Of a stretch of DNA of 51,920 nt, positions 9,386 to 17,439 are shown in pieces. The notes beneath the pieces are model-generated. The model did not search any database. It had not been told where the DNA came from and worked only from the letters and a program-made list of their open reading frames with translations. The position numbers and the translations under genes were made by a program. Origin of the DNA: Paenibacillus terrigena DSM 21567 (GTDB taxonomy: Bacteria; Bacillota; Bacilli; Paenibacillales; Paenibacillaceae); NCBI RefSeq assembly GCF_000374845.1, contig NZ_KB895436.1:1-51920 (forward strand), given 5' to 3'. Each line of letters starts with the position of its first letter. The stretch's first letter is position 1.

Positions 9386-9642
9386 TTGAACTTATCCTGA
9401 TCCGCGTGGCGGTAGGGCTATTATATTTTGATTATTTATTTAAAATCATGGATGTGTATTGCACTTTGGGAAGTGCCGGTCGGATAGACCGCAGCTAACA
9501 TTCATGTCACATGCGTCATGCAGGTGGAAGGCGGAAAGAGAATTATGGTTCTTTGGACAATTGAATAGGCTGCGGTTAGACGCGTTATAGGTAGCTTCCT
9601 AACGGATGTGATGCACGTCCCACTAAACGGAGGTTACGAATT
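9386..9642 (+). other. Long leader between ribozyme and glmS with tandem hairpins
   Basis: About 257 bases separate the ribozyme from the glmS start. They contain two adjacent perfect small hairpins, GCACTT/AAGTGC (9461-9476) and CGGTC/GACCG (9477-9491), and no convincing ORF. The ribosome binding site CGGAGG is at 9629-9634. No other function is evident. Confidence 0.5.
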
Positions 9643-11472
9643 ATGTGTGGAATTGTTGGATATATTGGAAAGCGCGATGCGCAATCGATCTTGGTGGAAG
9701 GCCTCAAGAAGCTGGAGTACCGTGGATATGATTCGGCAGGGATTGCCATGTATACAGAAGCGGGTCTGCAAGTGAAGAAAGCCAAAGGTCGGTTAGCAGT
9801 GCTCGAATCACATCTGGACGGAGCGCCCTTGGTTGGAACGGTAGGAATCGGACATACGCGTTGGGCGACGCATGGTAAACCATCAGATGAGAACTCGCAT
9901 CCACATACCGATATGACGATGAAATTCTCGGTCGTGCACAACGGCATTATCGAGAATTACACGGATTTAAAAGAAGAGCTGATCGCGAGCGGCGTGACAT
10001 TCGTATCGGAGACGGATACCGAGGTGATATCTCATCTCGTAGCACGGGAGTATGACGGAGATATTGTTCGTGCAGTCCAGAAGGCGATAACGCATTTACG
10101 TGGTGCCTATGCACTAGGCGTATTGACGGAATTTGAACCCGATCGATTGGTTGCGGTTCGGAATGCAAGTCCGCTGATCATTGGGATCGGGGAAGGGGAG
10201 CATTTCATCGGATCAGATATTCCGGCGATTCTCGAGCATACGCGCAATGTGTTCATCTTGAACGACGGCGAAATGGCTGTGCTGACAAAAGACACTGTCG
10301 AATTGATGACAATCGAGGGGAACTTTATTTCTCGGGAAATGATCCATGTCGATTGGGACGCAGTGACAGCGGAAAAAGCCGGATTTGATCATTTCATGCT
10401 CAAAGAAATTTACGAGCAGCCGAAGGCTTACCGCGATACGATGCGTGGACGTGTCGATTCGGATCTAACGGTGTCATTGCCTGAACTTAAGCTGTCGCCT
10501 GCTGAGCTTGCAAACATTCGCAAGGTTCACATCGTGGCCTGCGGTACGGCTTATCATGCAGGTCTTGTCGGTAAGACGGTGATTGAGACGAGTGCGCGGA
10601 TACCGGTCGAGGTTGAAGTGGCATCCGAATATCGCTATCGCTGCCCATTGATTACGCCAGAGACTTTGGTCATTGTCGTAAGTCAATCCGGTGAGACAGC
10701 AGATACACTTGCAGCCCTTCGTGAAGCTAAGGCGAATGGTGCGCATGTGCTGGCGATCACGAATGTTGTCGGCAGCTCTGTAGCGCGTGAAGCAGACAGC
10801 GTTATGCTGACGATGGCAGGACCTGAGATTGCGGTCGCATCGACGAAGGCGTATTCGTCGCAGTTGATTGCGTTCTTCTTGCTCGGCATGTACCTTGCTC
10901 AGACGCTCTCGACACAAGAGACGGCGTGGGTAAGAGGGATTGTTGCAGCGATGCTCGCCTTGCCAGAACAAGTGGAGCAGATACTAGACAATACGGATGC
11001 ACTACGCGAGTATGCTGAGTCCATTGCGGTACATGAGCACCTGTTCTTCATTGGACGCGGTGTCGATTACGCGGTTGCACAAGAAGGCTCCTTGAAACTG
11101 AAGGAAATCTCGTACATTCATTCCGAAGCCTATGCGGCGGGTGAATTGAAGCATGGTACGCTGGCATTGATCGAGGACGGCATTCCGGTCATCGCGCTTG
11201 CGACGCAGAATGCGCTGCTCGAGAAGACGGTTAGCAACATTAAAGAAGTGAAAGCGCGCGGTGGTGTAATCTTCGGTATTTCCGATGTGAACGAAGCGAC
11301 CGCGCTTGGTAAAGCGGTAGATGAAGTATATGCGATTCCTGCGACACATCCACTGCTTACACCGGCATTATCGGTTGTCCCGCTGCAAATGATCTCATAC
11401 TACGCGTCATTGGCGCGTGGCAATGATGTCGATAAGCCGCGGAACTTGGCGAAGAGTGTTACGGTGGAGTAG
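9643..11472 (+). CDS. glmS: Glutamine-fructose-6-phosphate aminotransferase (isomerizing)
   Basis: GlmS makes glucosamine-6-phosphate from fructose-6-phosphate and glutamine, committing carbon to amino sugars. The protein starts MCGIVGYIG, with Cys2 as the N-terminal nucleophile of the glutaminase domain (about 1-240, including GHTRWATHG and HNGIIENY). Two SIS isomerase domains follow (VACGTAYHAGL near 300; SQSGETADT near 350; FFIGRGVDYAVAQEGSLKLKE near 470). The end DKPRNLAKSVTVE is the universally conserved C-terminus. 609 residues, the usual length. Expression is governed by the upstream ribozyme. Confidence 0.98.
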   Translation: MCGIVGYIGKRDAQSILVEGLKKLEYRGYDSAGIAMYTEAGLQVKKAKGRLAVLESHLDGAPLVGTVGIGHTRWATHGKPSDENSHPHTDMTMKFSVVHNGIIENYTDLKEELIASGVTFVSETDTEVISHLVAREYDGDIVRAVQKAITHLRGAYALGVLTEFEPDRLVAVRNASPLIIGIGEGEHFIGSDIPAILEHTRNVFILNDGEMAVLTKDTVELMTIEGNFISREMIHVDWDAVTAEKAGFDHFMLKEIYEQPKAYRDTMRGRVDSDLTVSLPELKLSPAELANIRKVHIVACGTAYHAGLVGKTVIETSARIPVEVEVASEYRYRCPLITPETLVIVVSQSGETADTLAALREAKANGAHVLAITNVVGSSVAREADSVMLTMAGPEIAVASTKAYSSQLIAFFLLGMYLAQTLSTQETAWVRGIVAAMLALPEQVEQILDNTDALREYAESIAVHEHLFFIGRGVDYAVAQEGSLKLKEISYIHSEAYAAGELKHGTLALIEDGIPVIALATQNALLEKTVSNIKEVKARGGVIFGISDVNEATALGKAVDEVYAIPATHPLLTPALSVVPLQMISYYASLARGNDVDKPRNLAKSVTVE

Positions 11473-11578
11473 GGGATTGTCATATATATGAGCGTCCAGT
11501 GATAAAAACTTGACTTGTGTAAGGCAAATAAAGCACAAGGAAGTTAAACTCGTATTTAGCAATTAAAAGTCATTTCAG

Positions 11579-11627
11579 AGTCGAGCGAATCCAGGATTAT
11601 TTCCTGAAATTTGCTCGGCTTTTTTTT
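11579..11627 (+). terminator. Terminator after glmS
   Basis: A long imperfect hairpin (GAGCGAATCCAGG at 11583-11595 against TCCTGAAATTTGCTC at 11602-11616) is followed by eight Ts. Confidence 0.88.
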
Positions 11628-11992
11628 GCGTGAGAGGAAAGGAACTTAAGGTAGGAACTAGGAAAACAAAGGGTGTGTCTCGAAAAGACTGAAACAAAGC
11701 GGTGTTTTTTTATTTTGCAAGATGTCTATCTGATTGCTTGAAAAGCCTGTAGTTACATTGGTTTAAGCCGGCTTTGGCTCTGACGAAAGTTGAGTTTTTA
11801 ATATTAAGTCATTTTTTATGATTTTATTGGAAGCGCTTAATTTGTTGATAATAAAAATCATGAAATTTGGTCTATTTTTGAATAAGAAACGGAAAGTTGA
11901 ATGGACAAAAAGTTTCTATAATCATACATGTAAGGGGTTACATTACGGCTCGTCGAATCTTCCTTACTTTGACATTCACAGGGGGTATATGT
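11628..11992. other. Intergenic region upstream of the GPH transporter, possible IS relic
   Basis: 365 bases without an intact gene. On the minus strand, about 11693-11790, a short frame reads STFVRAKAGLNQCNYRLFKQ and then SDRHLAK and stop, followed outward by a sequence ending GTCTTTTCGAGACACACCC (11671-11689). This is the arrangement of a transposase C-terminus next to a terminal inverted repeat. The cre-like site at 11828-11841 is listed separately. TATAAT at 11917-11922 is a candidate -10 with a poor -35. Confidence 0.3.
11828..11841 (+). promoter_or_regulatory. CcpA-type catabolite response element (cre)
   Basis: TGGAAGCGCTTAAT keeps the palindromic AAGCGCTT core of cre sites and matches about 11 of 14 consensus positions. 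It lies 150 bases before a sugar-symporter gene and upstream of the candidate -10 at 11917, which fits carbon catabolite control. Confidence 0.5.
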
Positions 11993-13345
11993 ATGAATAA
12001 ACAAGTTTCCTGGAAAGAAAGAATTAGTTATGGTCTAGGAGATACAGCTTCAAATCTTATTTTCCAGACAGTTACCTTGTATTTAATGTTTTACTACACG
12101 GATGTATATGGACTGAATGTCGCAGCAGTAGGTACGTTATTCCTCCTAGCGAGAATTATTGATGCGTTCGACGGACCGATATTTGGAGTTTTGATTGACC
12201 GCACGACTTCGAAATATGGGAAATCCAGACCCTGGTTCCTCTGGTTATCGATTCCGTTCGCGGCAATTTCAATTCTTGCGTTCATGTCGCCAGATTTCGG
12301 GGATACAGGAAAATTGGTTTACGCGTATATTACCTATATTCTACTGAATATTTTATACGCAGGTATTAACTTGCCACTCACTTCGATTTTGCCAAGCTTG
12401 TCAAGTGATTCACAGGAAAGAACGATAGTGGCATCGGTTCGAATGATTCTGGCGCAAGTAGGTGCTATATTCGTTAGTATTGCGACACTACCTCTTGTTG
12501 ATGCGTTAGGAAAAGGCGATCAAAAACAAGGTTTTATGTTAACGATGATGATCTATGCTGGTGTAGCGGTCGTATTTTTCCTGGTTACATTTAAAAATGT
12601 AAGAGAACGTGTTCAAGTTGACGGCAATCGCCCAGTTCCTTTTAAAGAAGGAATAAAGGCAATTAAAGGGAACACACCTTGGTGGATCCTTTTGGCTACT
12701 GGCCTGTTCGTATTTATCGGAGTTACGGCAAAGGGTCCTGCTACTGTTTATTATTTTAAATATAACCTGGGTAGAGAAGACTTAATTCCGCTTGTTAATG
12801 GCCTTAATATCCTAATGTTGCTTGCGATTATACTAGTTCCTTTTGTAAGTGAAAAATTAGGTAAACGCAATGCGGTCTTTACGGGGATGGCCATTGGTAT
12901 TGTGGGGCAAGGTATTATCTATCTAGGTGCACAGATGATGTCTGTTCCTGTTGCATTAACGGGTATCATAATCAGTAATTTTGGTGGGGGCTTTGCATTT
13001 GGTCTTCTGTTCGCGATGATTGCTGACACAATTGATTATGGAGAATGGAAATCAGGAGTGAGGGCACCAGGCTTACTATCTGCAGCAAGTAGTTTTGGTG
13101 CTAAGTTCGGAATGGGGCTCGGGGGAGCGATTGCAGCTTGGGTTCTAGCGTTAGGGAAATATGTACCGAATCAAGCGCAAGCGCCATCTGCTTTGCTAGC
13201 AATTGAATTCAATTTTGTATGGTTACCATTAATTGCAAATGCCGTTGTTATTCTATTATTCATGTTCTATAAGCTAGATAAAGATGAGCCCCAAATGATT
13301 AGTGACTTGAAAACTCGTAGAGAAATATCTGGGTTTGAAGCCTAA
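11993..13345 (+). CDS. GPH-family sugar:cation symporter (MelB/YnaJ type)
   Basis: A 12-helix secondary transporter of the glycoside-pentoside-hexuronide:cation family within the MFS superfamily. It opens with WKERISYGLGDTASNLIFQT, the typical GPH N-terminus, followed by the first-loop signature DAFDGPIFGVLIDRTTSKYG with the conserved Asp residues used for cation coupling. The central loop and second half (for example DTIDYGEWKSGVRAPGLL) are also typical. ATG 11993 has AGGGGG (11980-11985) seven bases upstream; the frame extends upstream to 11897 without support. 450 residues. There is no neighbouring glycosidase to indicate the substrate; the cre-like site suggests a carbohydrate. It is monocistronic. 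Confidence 0.85.
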   Translation: MNKQVSWKERISYGLGDTASNLIFQTVTLYLMFYYTDVYGLNVAAVGTLFLLARIIDAFDGPIFGVLIDRTTSKYGKSRPWFLWLSIPFAAISILAFMSPDFGDTGKLVYAYITYILLNILYAGINLPLTSILPSLSSDSQERTIVASVRMILAQVGAIFVSIATLPLVDALGKGDQKQGFMLTMMIYAGVAVVFFLVTFKNVRERVQVDGNRPVPFKEGIKAIKGNTPWWILLATGLFVFIGVTAKGPATVYYFKYNLGREDLIPLVNGLNILMLLAIILVPFVSEKLGKRNAVFTGMAIGIVGQGIIYLGAQMMSVPVALTGIIISNFGGGFAFGLLFAMIADTIDYGEWKSGVRAPGLLSAASSFGAKFGMGLGGAIAAWVLALGKYVPNQAQAPSALLAIEFNFVWLPLIANAVVILLFMFYKLDKDEPQMISDLKTRREISGFEA

Positions 13346-13399
13346 ATAAGCAGTCCGTAGCGCTCATCGGCGCATTCGCCAAGAGCCCCCGCTACCAAG

Positions 13400-13429
13400 G
13401 GGTTGGCATCTCCCATATCATGCCAACCC
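13400..13429 (+). other. Perfect 10-bp stem-loop downstream of the symporter
   Basis: GGGTTGGCAT (13400-13409) and ATGCCAACCC (13420-13429) form a perfect stem with a 10-base loop. There is no T-run, so it is not itself a terminator; it may protect the 3' end of the transcript. Confidence 0.5.
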
Positions 13430-13453
13430 GTATGGATACGGCAGGATCGAATG

Positions 13454-13493
13454 AACCACTTAGTCGGATATTGCGGCTGAGTGGTTTTTTTAA
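13454..13493 (+). terminator. Terminator after the GPH symporter gene
   Basis: AACCACTTAGTC pairs with GGCTGAGTGGTT (G-U pairs allowed) and is followed by seven Ts. Confidence 0.85.
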
Positions 13494-13532
13494 TGGAGTT
13501 TTGTTCGTAACGATAGGATGGAGGTGAAAACG

Positions 13533-13601
13533 TTGAAAATGATATTGGGGGAATTGAAGGAGCGTCGGTTTGTTCAGAATCTCGTAATCGAGATTCACTA
13601 G
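13533..13601 (+). CDS. Possible 22-residue ORF, maybe the truncated start of an ABC permease
   Basis: A TTG codon preceded by GGAGGTG (13520-13526) opens a 22-residue frame, MKMILGELKERRFVQNLVIE then IH. The charged, then hydrophobic pattern resembles the first residues of FtsX/MacB-type ABC permeases that often neighbour such two-component systems, and the frame then stops. Together with the ABC ATPase relic at 16800-17162 it may be a remnant of a lost transporter. Whether it is translated is unknown. Confidence 0.25.
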   Translation: MKMILGELKERRFVQNLVIEIH

Positions 13602-13656
13602 AAATTTATTATTCTAATTTATCCTTTCAATAAGAAGTTGAAGGGAGAAGATATCT

Positions 13657-14652
13657 ATGCGGAAAATAGTAAATGTCTTAAAGAAAATTGGAATTGCAGT
13701 GGTAGTCATTGTGCTATTGGCAGCACTCGCAGTATTCATCAATCACAAGGTCCAACTCAGCAAGGAATCGGCGCTTCTTAAGGGGGAGGGCGTGCTGGCT
13801 CATTTTAACAACAAGAAAATAAATGTGTACAATGAAGGGAGCGGCGAGGACACGTATGTCTTTATGGCTGGCTCGGGGATCGTTGCTCCAGTGTATGAAT
13901 TGAAGGGAATGTATCGCAAGTTTTCACTGGAGGACAAGATTGCTGTCGTCGAACGAGCAGGGTATGGGTATAGCGATGTTTTTGGCGATGATCGAGATGT
14001 GGATACGATCTTGGAACAGACAAGAGAAGCACTCGTTCAGAGCGGAAATAAGCCGCCGTATATTCTCGTCCCGCATTCGATATCTGGGATAGAAGCGATT
14101 TACTGGGCGCAGAAGTATCCAAGTGAAATAAAGGCGATCATTGCGCTGGATATTGGATTACCTCAGCAGTATGTCGCCCATCCGATGGGGTTCATGGATT
14201 CAATCATGGTTAGAGGAACGAGTCTATTAACGACGTTAGGGTTCCATCGCCTTGCGCCTTCGTCGGTGTATAATCCTGAGGTGATTCGGCAATCTTTTCT
14301 GACGGAGCCTGAGAAAGATGTGTATAAGGCGCTGTCCTACAAACAATTTTTCAATCGAGATATGGAGCGGGAGCTTCTGCAGAGCTACAATAATAGTGTG
14401 AAGTCCGTTAACTTGCCGTATCCCCAAGATACGCCGATATTATTCTTGGATGCGATTGCGGATCAATACAAAGATTCGATCTACACGGTTCAAAAAAACA
14501 AAGACTATAAGTCGTTCGCAGCACAACTACGCTTATCCGACGTGATTACACTACGGGGAACGCACAGCATTTACCTCTATGTCCCGGATGAGATCTACAA
14601 GCTAGCGACGGCATTTATCGAGAAAGTGAATTTGGAAAGGCTGAAGGAATGA
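13657..14652 (+). CDS. Membrane-anchored alpha/beta hydrolase
   Basis: A 331-residue alpha/beta-hydrolase-fold protein with one N-terminal membrane segment (IGIAVVVIVLLAALAVFI, residues about 11-28). The hydrolase domain shows the oxyanion-hole region VFMAGSG, the ERAGYGYSD loop, and the nucleophile elbow PHSISGIEA (Ser near residue 150), with a candidate acid in PILFLDA and the catalytic His in GTHSIY near the C-terminus. The substrate is unknown. Its stop overlaps the response regulator start (ATGA), so it is co-translated with the two-component system and may act in the same response, as such hydrolases do beside VanR/BceR-like systems. Confidence 0.85.
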   Translation: MRKIVNVLKKIGIAVVVIVLLAALAVFINHKVQLSKESALLKGEGVLAHFNNKKINVYNEGSGEDTYVFMAGSGIVAPVYELKGMYRKFSLEDKIAVVERAGYGYSDVFGDDRDVDTILEQTREALVQSGNKPPYILVPHSISGIEAIYWAQKYPSEIKAIIALDIGLPQQYVAHPMGFMDSIMVRGTSLLTTLGFHRLAPSSVYNPEVIRQSFLTEPEKDVYKALSYKQFFNRDMERELLQSYNNSVKSVNLPYPQDTPILFLDAIADQYKDSIYTVQKNKDYKSFAAQLRLSDVITLRGTHSIYLYVPDEIYKLATAFIEKVNLERLKE

Positions 14653-15320
14653 GAGGATATAACATTTTAATGGTTGAAGATGATGTGGTCATTGGCGATG
14701 TCATGCAGAAAATTTTGCAGCGGGAAGGGTACAACGTATGCTGGAAGACGGATGGAAGTGACGTGCTTCATGTCATCCGCGAGATGGATATGGTCATTAT
14801 GGATGTGATGCTGCCGGGTGAAGATGGGTATCAACTCTCGAAGAAAATCAAACATCTCGGATTAAATATCCCGATTATTTTTCTATCTGCCAGAAGTGAT
14901 ATGGATAGCAAGCTTCAAGGTCTAACCATTGGAGAGGATTACATGGTGAAGCCCTTTGATCCGCGGGAGCTGCTGCTGCGCATGAAGAAGATGCTGGAGA
15001 AACACTATGGCATGTTTACCCAAATCCAGCACGTTTATATTGACGCAGAGCGTCGCAGAGTTTTCCTGATGAGTATGCAGCATGAAGTTGATTTGACAGC
15101 CATTGAGAGGAAAATATTTTTCTATCTTTATGAGAATCGGGATCGGATATTAACGAAAGAGCATTTCATGGCATATCTGTGGCAGCTGGAAGATAGAAAC
15201 CCGAACATCGTCAATGTGCATATCAAAAAAATAAGAGCCAAGATCAATGATCACGCGGGTGAAATCATTCAAAATATATACGGGGAAGGGTATCGGCTCA
15301 ATACCTACAGAAAGCCATGA
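14649..15320 (+). CDS. OmpR-family response regulator
   Basis: A 223-residue two-component regulator. The receiver domain (1-118) has the acidic pair in MVEDD, the phospho-acceptor Asp in VIMDVMLPGEDGY (about residue 52) and the conserved Lys in MVKPFDP. The C-terminal winged helix (about 130-220) has LTAIERKIFFYLYENRDRIL, NIVNVHIKKIRAKI and YGEGYRL, as in OmpR/PhoB. It overlaps the hydrolase gene upstream and the kinase gene downstream by four bases each. Target genes are not evident; the hydrolase is the obvious candidate. Confidence 0.93.
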   Translation: MRGYNILMVEDDVVIGDVMQKILQREGYNVCWKTDGSDVLHVIREMDMVIMDVMLPGEDGYQLSKKIKHLGLNIPIIFLSARSDMDSKLQGLTIGEDYMVKPFDPRELLLRMKKMLEKHYGMFTQIQHVYIDAERRRVFLMSMQHEVDLTAIERKIFFYLYENRDRILTKEHFMAYLWQLEDRNPNIVNVHIKKIRAKINDHAGEIIQNIYGEGYRLNTYRKP

Positions 15321-16309
15321 AATTAAAGAAGAAATACCAGCTGCTATTATTGTCCGCCATTGTTAGCGTGCCTTTGCTGTTGTTATCGATTGGTGTTTTG
15401 ATGAGCGTTATTTATAATTCCGTTTTTAAAACGAAAAATGAGCATATTCCTTTTCATGCTTCTTTTGCCTATCCTGTTATGTTGGCTGTCTTTGTTGTAT
15501 CGCTGGTGGTGTTAGCCGTTCTATTCTCGAAATCGATTAGTTCGTTGCTGAGCAAAATAAATATATTGAACCGAACCATCCGGAATTTGGCTAGCAATAA
15601 CAAGATTCCGAACAAAATAGAGGTTCATAGCGATGATGAGGTGGGTGAGCTCATTCGATCGGTCAATTTATTAATTGAGCGAACCACCTATCGTGAATTA
15701 GAACTGAAACAGCAAGAGGCAATGAAGAAGGAGCTGCTCAATAAATTAAGGCATGATATTAATACGCCATTAACGGCAGTGCGCTTGCAGCTATTTTATC
15801 TGGAAGGCCAATTGCAAGAACAAGCACCGATCCTTGAGTCGATATATCAACAAATCCAATATATATCGGAATTGACCCATGAAATTCATTTGCAGTCTAC
15901 GGATACGTTAGAGAGTTCCTATATTTTACAAGAAGAAGTAAATATACATGATGTACTGGAGACAATGGTTCAGAAGTGGGGCTATCTATATAGCATGCAT
16001 GAGATCGAGCTTCTCTTTCATCCGGTAGATCAAGATTTGATATGGAACTGTAATGCTTTATGGGTTCAAAGGTTGTTTGATAACATTTTGCAGAACGCGC
16101 TAAAACATTCAAAAGCGACGAAACTCGAGGTGAGCATCGAGAATGACGTCGTTACGATCCGAGACAATGGGATTGGTTTTGATAGAAATCGCAGCCGAGA
16201 GGGGCTGGGGTTAAAAATCATCGAAGATATCGCTCGCATGCTCCAGATCCAATATACACTGCAATCGAGTGATGGCGGGACGTTATTTAGTGCACATCAG
16301 ATTAAATGA
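15317..16309 (+). CDS. Sensor histidine kinase
   Basis: A 330-residue membrane kinase paired with the upstream regulator. Two transmembrane helices (LLLLSAIVSVPLLLLSIGVL and YPVMLAVFVVSLVVLAVLF) are separated by a loop of only about 20 residues, so it has almost no extracellular sensor domain. A HAMP-like linker follows. The H-box is KLRHDINTPLTAVRLQLFYL (His near residue 148); the ATPase part has the N-box NILQNALKHSKA, the G1 box DNGIGFD and GLGLKIIED. Short-loop kinases of this kind usually sense via the membrane or a partner protein such as an ABC transporter; relics of one lie nearby. Confidence 0.92.
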   Translation: MKLKKKYQLLLLSAIVSVPLLLLSIGVLMSVIYNSVFKTKNEHIPFHASFAYPVMLAVFVVSLVVLAVLFSKSISSLLSKINILNRTIRNLASNNKIPNKIEVHSDDEVGELIRSVNLLIERTTYRELELKQQEAMKKELLNKLRHDINTPLTAVRLQLFYLEGQLQEQAPILESIYQQIQYISELTHEIHLQSTDTLESSYILQEEVNIHDVLETMVQKWGYLYSMHEIELLFHPVDQDLIWNCNALWVQRLFDNILQNALKHSKATKLEVSIENDVVTIRDNGIGFDRNRSREGLGLKIIEDIARMLQIQYTLQSSDGGTLFSAHQIK

Positions 16310-16330
16310 AGATAAAGAGGGATGGATAGG

Positions 16331-16804
16331 ATGATCGCACTTAGAAAATATGAGGATTCGGACATCGAGGAGATCGTCACCCTCTTCTATGAAACGGTGC
16401 ATACGATCAATGCGCGCGATTATTCGCCCGAACAACTTGATGTATGGGCATCACGCGATGATCAAGAGACGAGGATTGCGGCTTGGAGAAGCTCACTTCG
16501 TCGCCATATGACATACGTTGCTGTCATGGGTGATAGCATCGTTGGGTTTGCAGATTTGACGCTGGAAGGGTACCTCGATCGACTTTATGTTCATAAGGAT
16601 GCGCAAGGGCAGGGCGTTGCGACAGCTTTGGTGAACACGTTAGAGTCGGAGGCTGCAAGATTGCGGATCAGGGGAATAAACACGGATGCGAGTGTTACAG
16701 CAAAGTCCTTTTTCGAGCGTAGAGGATATGTAGTCATTGCATCGCAGATTGTGGAGCGGAAGGGCGTACAGCTCGTCAATTTCAAGATGCACAAAAGCCT
16801 CTGA
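16331..16804 (+). CDS. GNAT-family N-acetyltransferase
   Basis: A 157-residue GNAT protein. The core is recognisable from IALRKYEDSDIEEIVTLFYE through the acetyl-CoA-binding motif LYVHKDAQGQGVATALVNTL to the C-terminal SFFERRGYVV. It resembles the YafP-type group (ARDYSPEQLDVWAS). ATG 16331 is nine bases after AGAGGG; ATG 16322 in the same frame lies almost on that site. The substrate is unknown. Its 3' end abuts an ABC ATPase relic, so this junction may be a rearrangement point. Confidence 0.85.
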   Translation: MIALRKYEDSDIEEIVTLFYETVHTINARDYSPEQLDVWASRDDQETRIAAWRSSLRRHMTYVAVMGDSIVGFADLTLEGYLDRLYVHKDAQGQGVATALVNTLESEAARLRIRGINTDASVTAKSFFERRGYVVIASQIVERKGVQLVNFKMHKSL

Positions 16805-17162
16805 TCTTCTCGTATTGGTCGAGCCTCTTTCGGGCCTTGATGTGGAATCGATGGACCATTTGATGTCTGCACTGAAGCATTTGATAGATCAAGGAAAAGC
16901 GATCGTCACTGCGGTACATGAACCTCATCTGGGTAGACAGTTAGAGGGACATACCTACTGGATCCGTCAAGGACGGCTTGTACAGGAGGAAGGGGAAGAA
17001 CCGCTGGCTCGAGAAACGTATTATGAGTTGGATTGCGAGCTTTATGTTTCGACGCATCAAGCCTTAATCACTCGCTTCTCAAGTGTGGATTGGAAGGGGC
17101 AAGATGGGTGCTCAATGAGAAGGGCCAGATTGAGCGATGAAATTAATAATTCTTGTAAATGA
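16800..17162 (+). pseudogene. Relic of an ABC transporter ATPase (C-terminal half)
   Basis: The frame reading LLVLVEPLSGLDVESMDHLM and AIVTAVHEPHLGRQL is the Walker B, D-loop and H-switch part of an ABC ATPase, continuing to a stop at 17162. The Walker A motif, Q-loop and LSGGQ signature are absent, because the sequence switches directly from the end of the acetyltransferase gene to this point. The Walker B aspartate, normally in LLVLDEP, is a valine. There is no ribosome binding site. A non-functional fragment is the simplest reading. Confidence 0.8.
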
Positions 17163-17183
17163 AATGTAAAGAAATGAAACATG

Positions 17184-17211
17184 TTGAAAAATGAAAATAT
17201 CATAGTACAAT
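17184..17211 (+). promoter_or_regulatory. Promoter of the riboswitch-NRPS transcript
   Basis: TTGAAA (17184-17189), a 16-base spacer and TACAAT (17206-17211). It would start transcription near 17218, about 30 bases before the riboswitch. Confidence 0.65.
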
Positions 17212-17248
17212 AGAATAGGTAAAATGTACTAAACTCAAACCTCTTGAA

Positions 17249-17350
17249 CACAAATGAATAACGGGCAAATCCGTCGAAAGTCGGAGACGCAAAGCTATAG
17301 GGGCTTACATGAACGGTTATCGTTGATCAGCCAGCCAGTTGCCGAAAGTG
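17249..17350 (+). promoter_or_regulatory. c-di-GMP-I (GEMM-I) riboswitch
   Basis: All GEMM-I hallmarks appear in order: GGGCAAA (17263-17269), a GAAA-capped P2 arm (CCGTCGAAAGTCGG), the conserved GACGCAAAGC (17286-17295), a P3 arm (GGGGCT pairing with AGCC), and the 3' strand AGTTGCCG (17337-17344). CAC at 17249 pairs with GTG at 17348-17350 to close P1. The base equivalent to G20 of the Vibrio Vc2 RNA is G (17264), which fits c-di-GMP rather than the A20 cGAMP-type variants. It is followed at once by a terminator and the NRPS gene. Confidence 0.92.
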
Positions 17351-17366
17351 TACTTGTTATTTCATC

Positions 17367-17402
17367 AAACAACTCACCTTATTTCGGTAGAGTTGTTTTT
17401 TT
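17367..17402 (+). terminator. Regulatory terminator downstream of the c-di-GMP riboswitch
   Basis: AAACAACTC (17367-17375) pairs with GAGTTGTTT (17390-17398), and the stem extends through ACC/GGT; a run of Ts follows. It lies between the riboswitch and the NRPS ribosome binding site, so it is the likely expression platform. AGTTG of the riboswitch P1 3' strand (17337-17341) could pair with CAACT (17370-17374) as a weak antiterminator, which would make c-di-GMP an OFF signal; five base pairs are too few to be sure. Confidence 0.85.
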
Positions 17403-17439
17403 GTGCTCAAATAGGGTTCAACGCCGAAGGAGTGAAATG

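Noticed and set aside
16737-16799. First part of the frame that contains the ABC ATPase relic
   Set aside because: These codons overlap the acetyltransferase gene in another frame and carry no ABC homology; only the part from about 16800 is kept.
17163-17250. SigW-type promoter at TGAAAC 17175
   Set aside because: No CGTA at 16-17 bases; the sigma-A-like pair at 17184-17211 is better.
17254-17439. N-terminal extension of the NRPS frame from ATG 17254
   Set aside because: This part encodes the riboswitch and the terminator, has no homology to NRPS, and a clear AAGGAG and ATG pair follows at 17427-17440.
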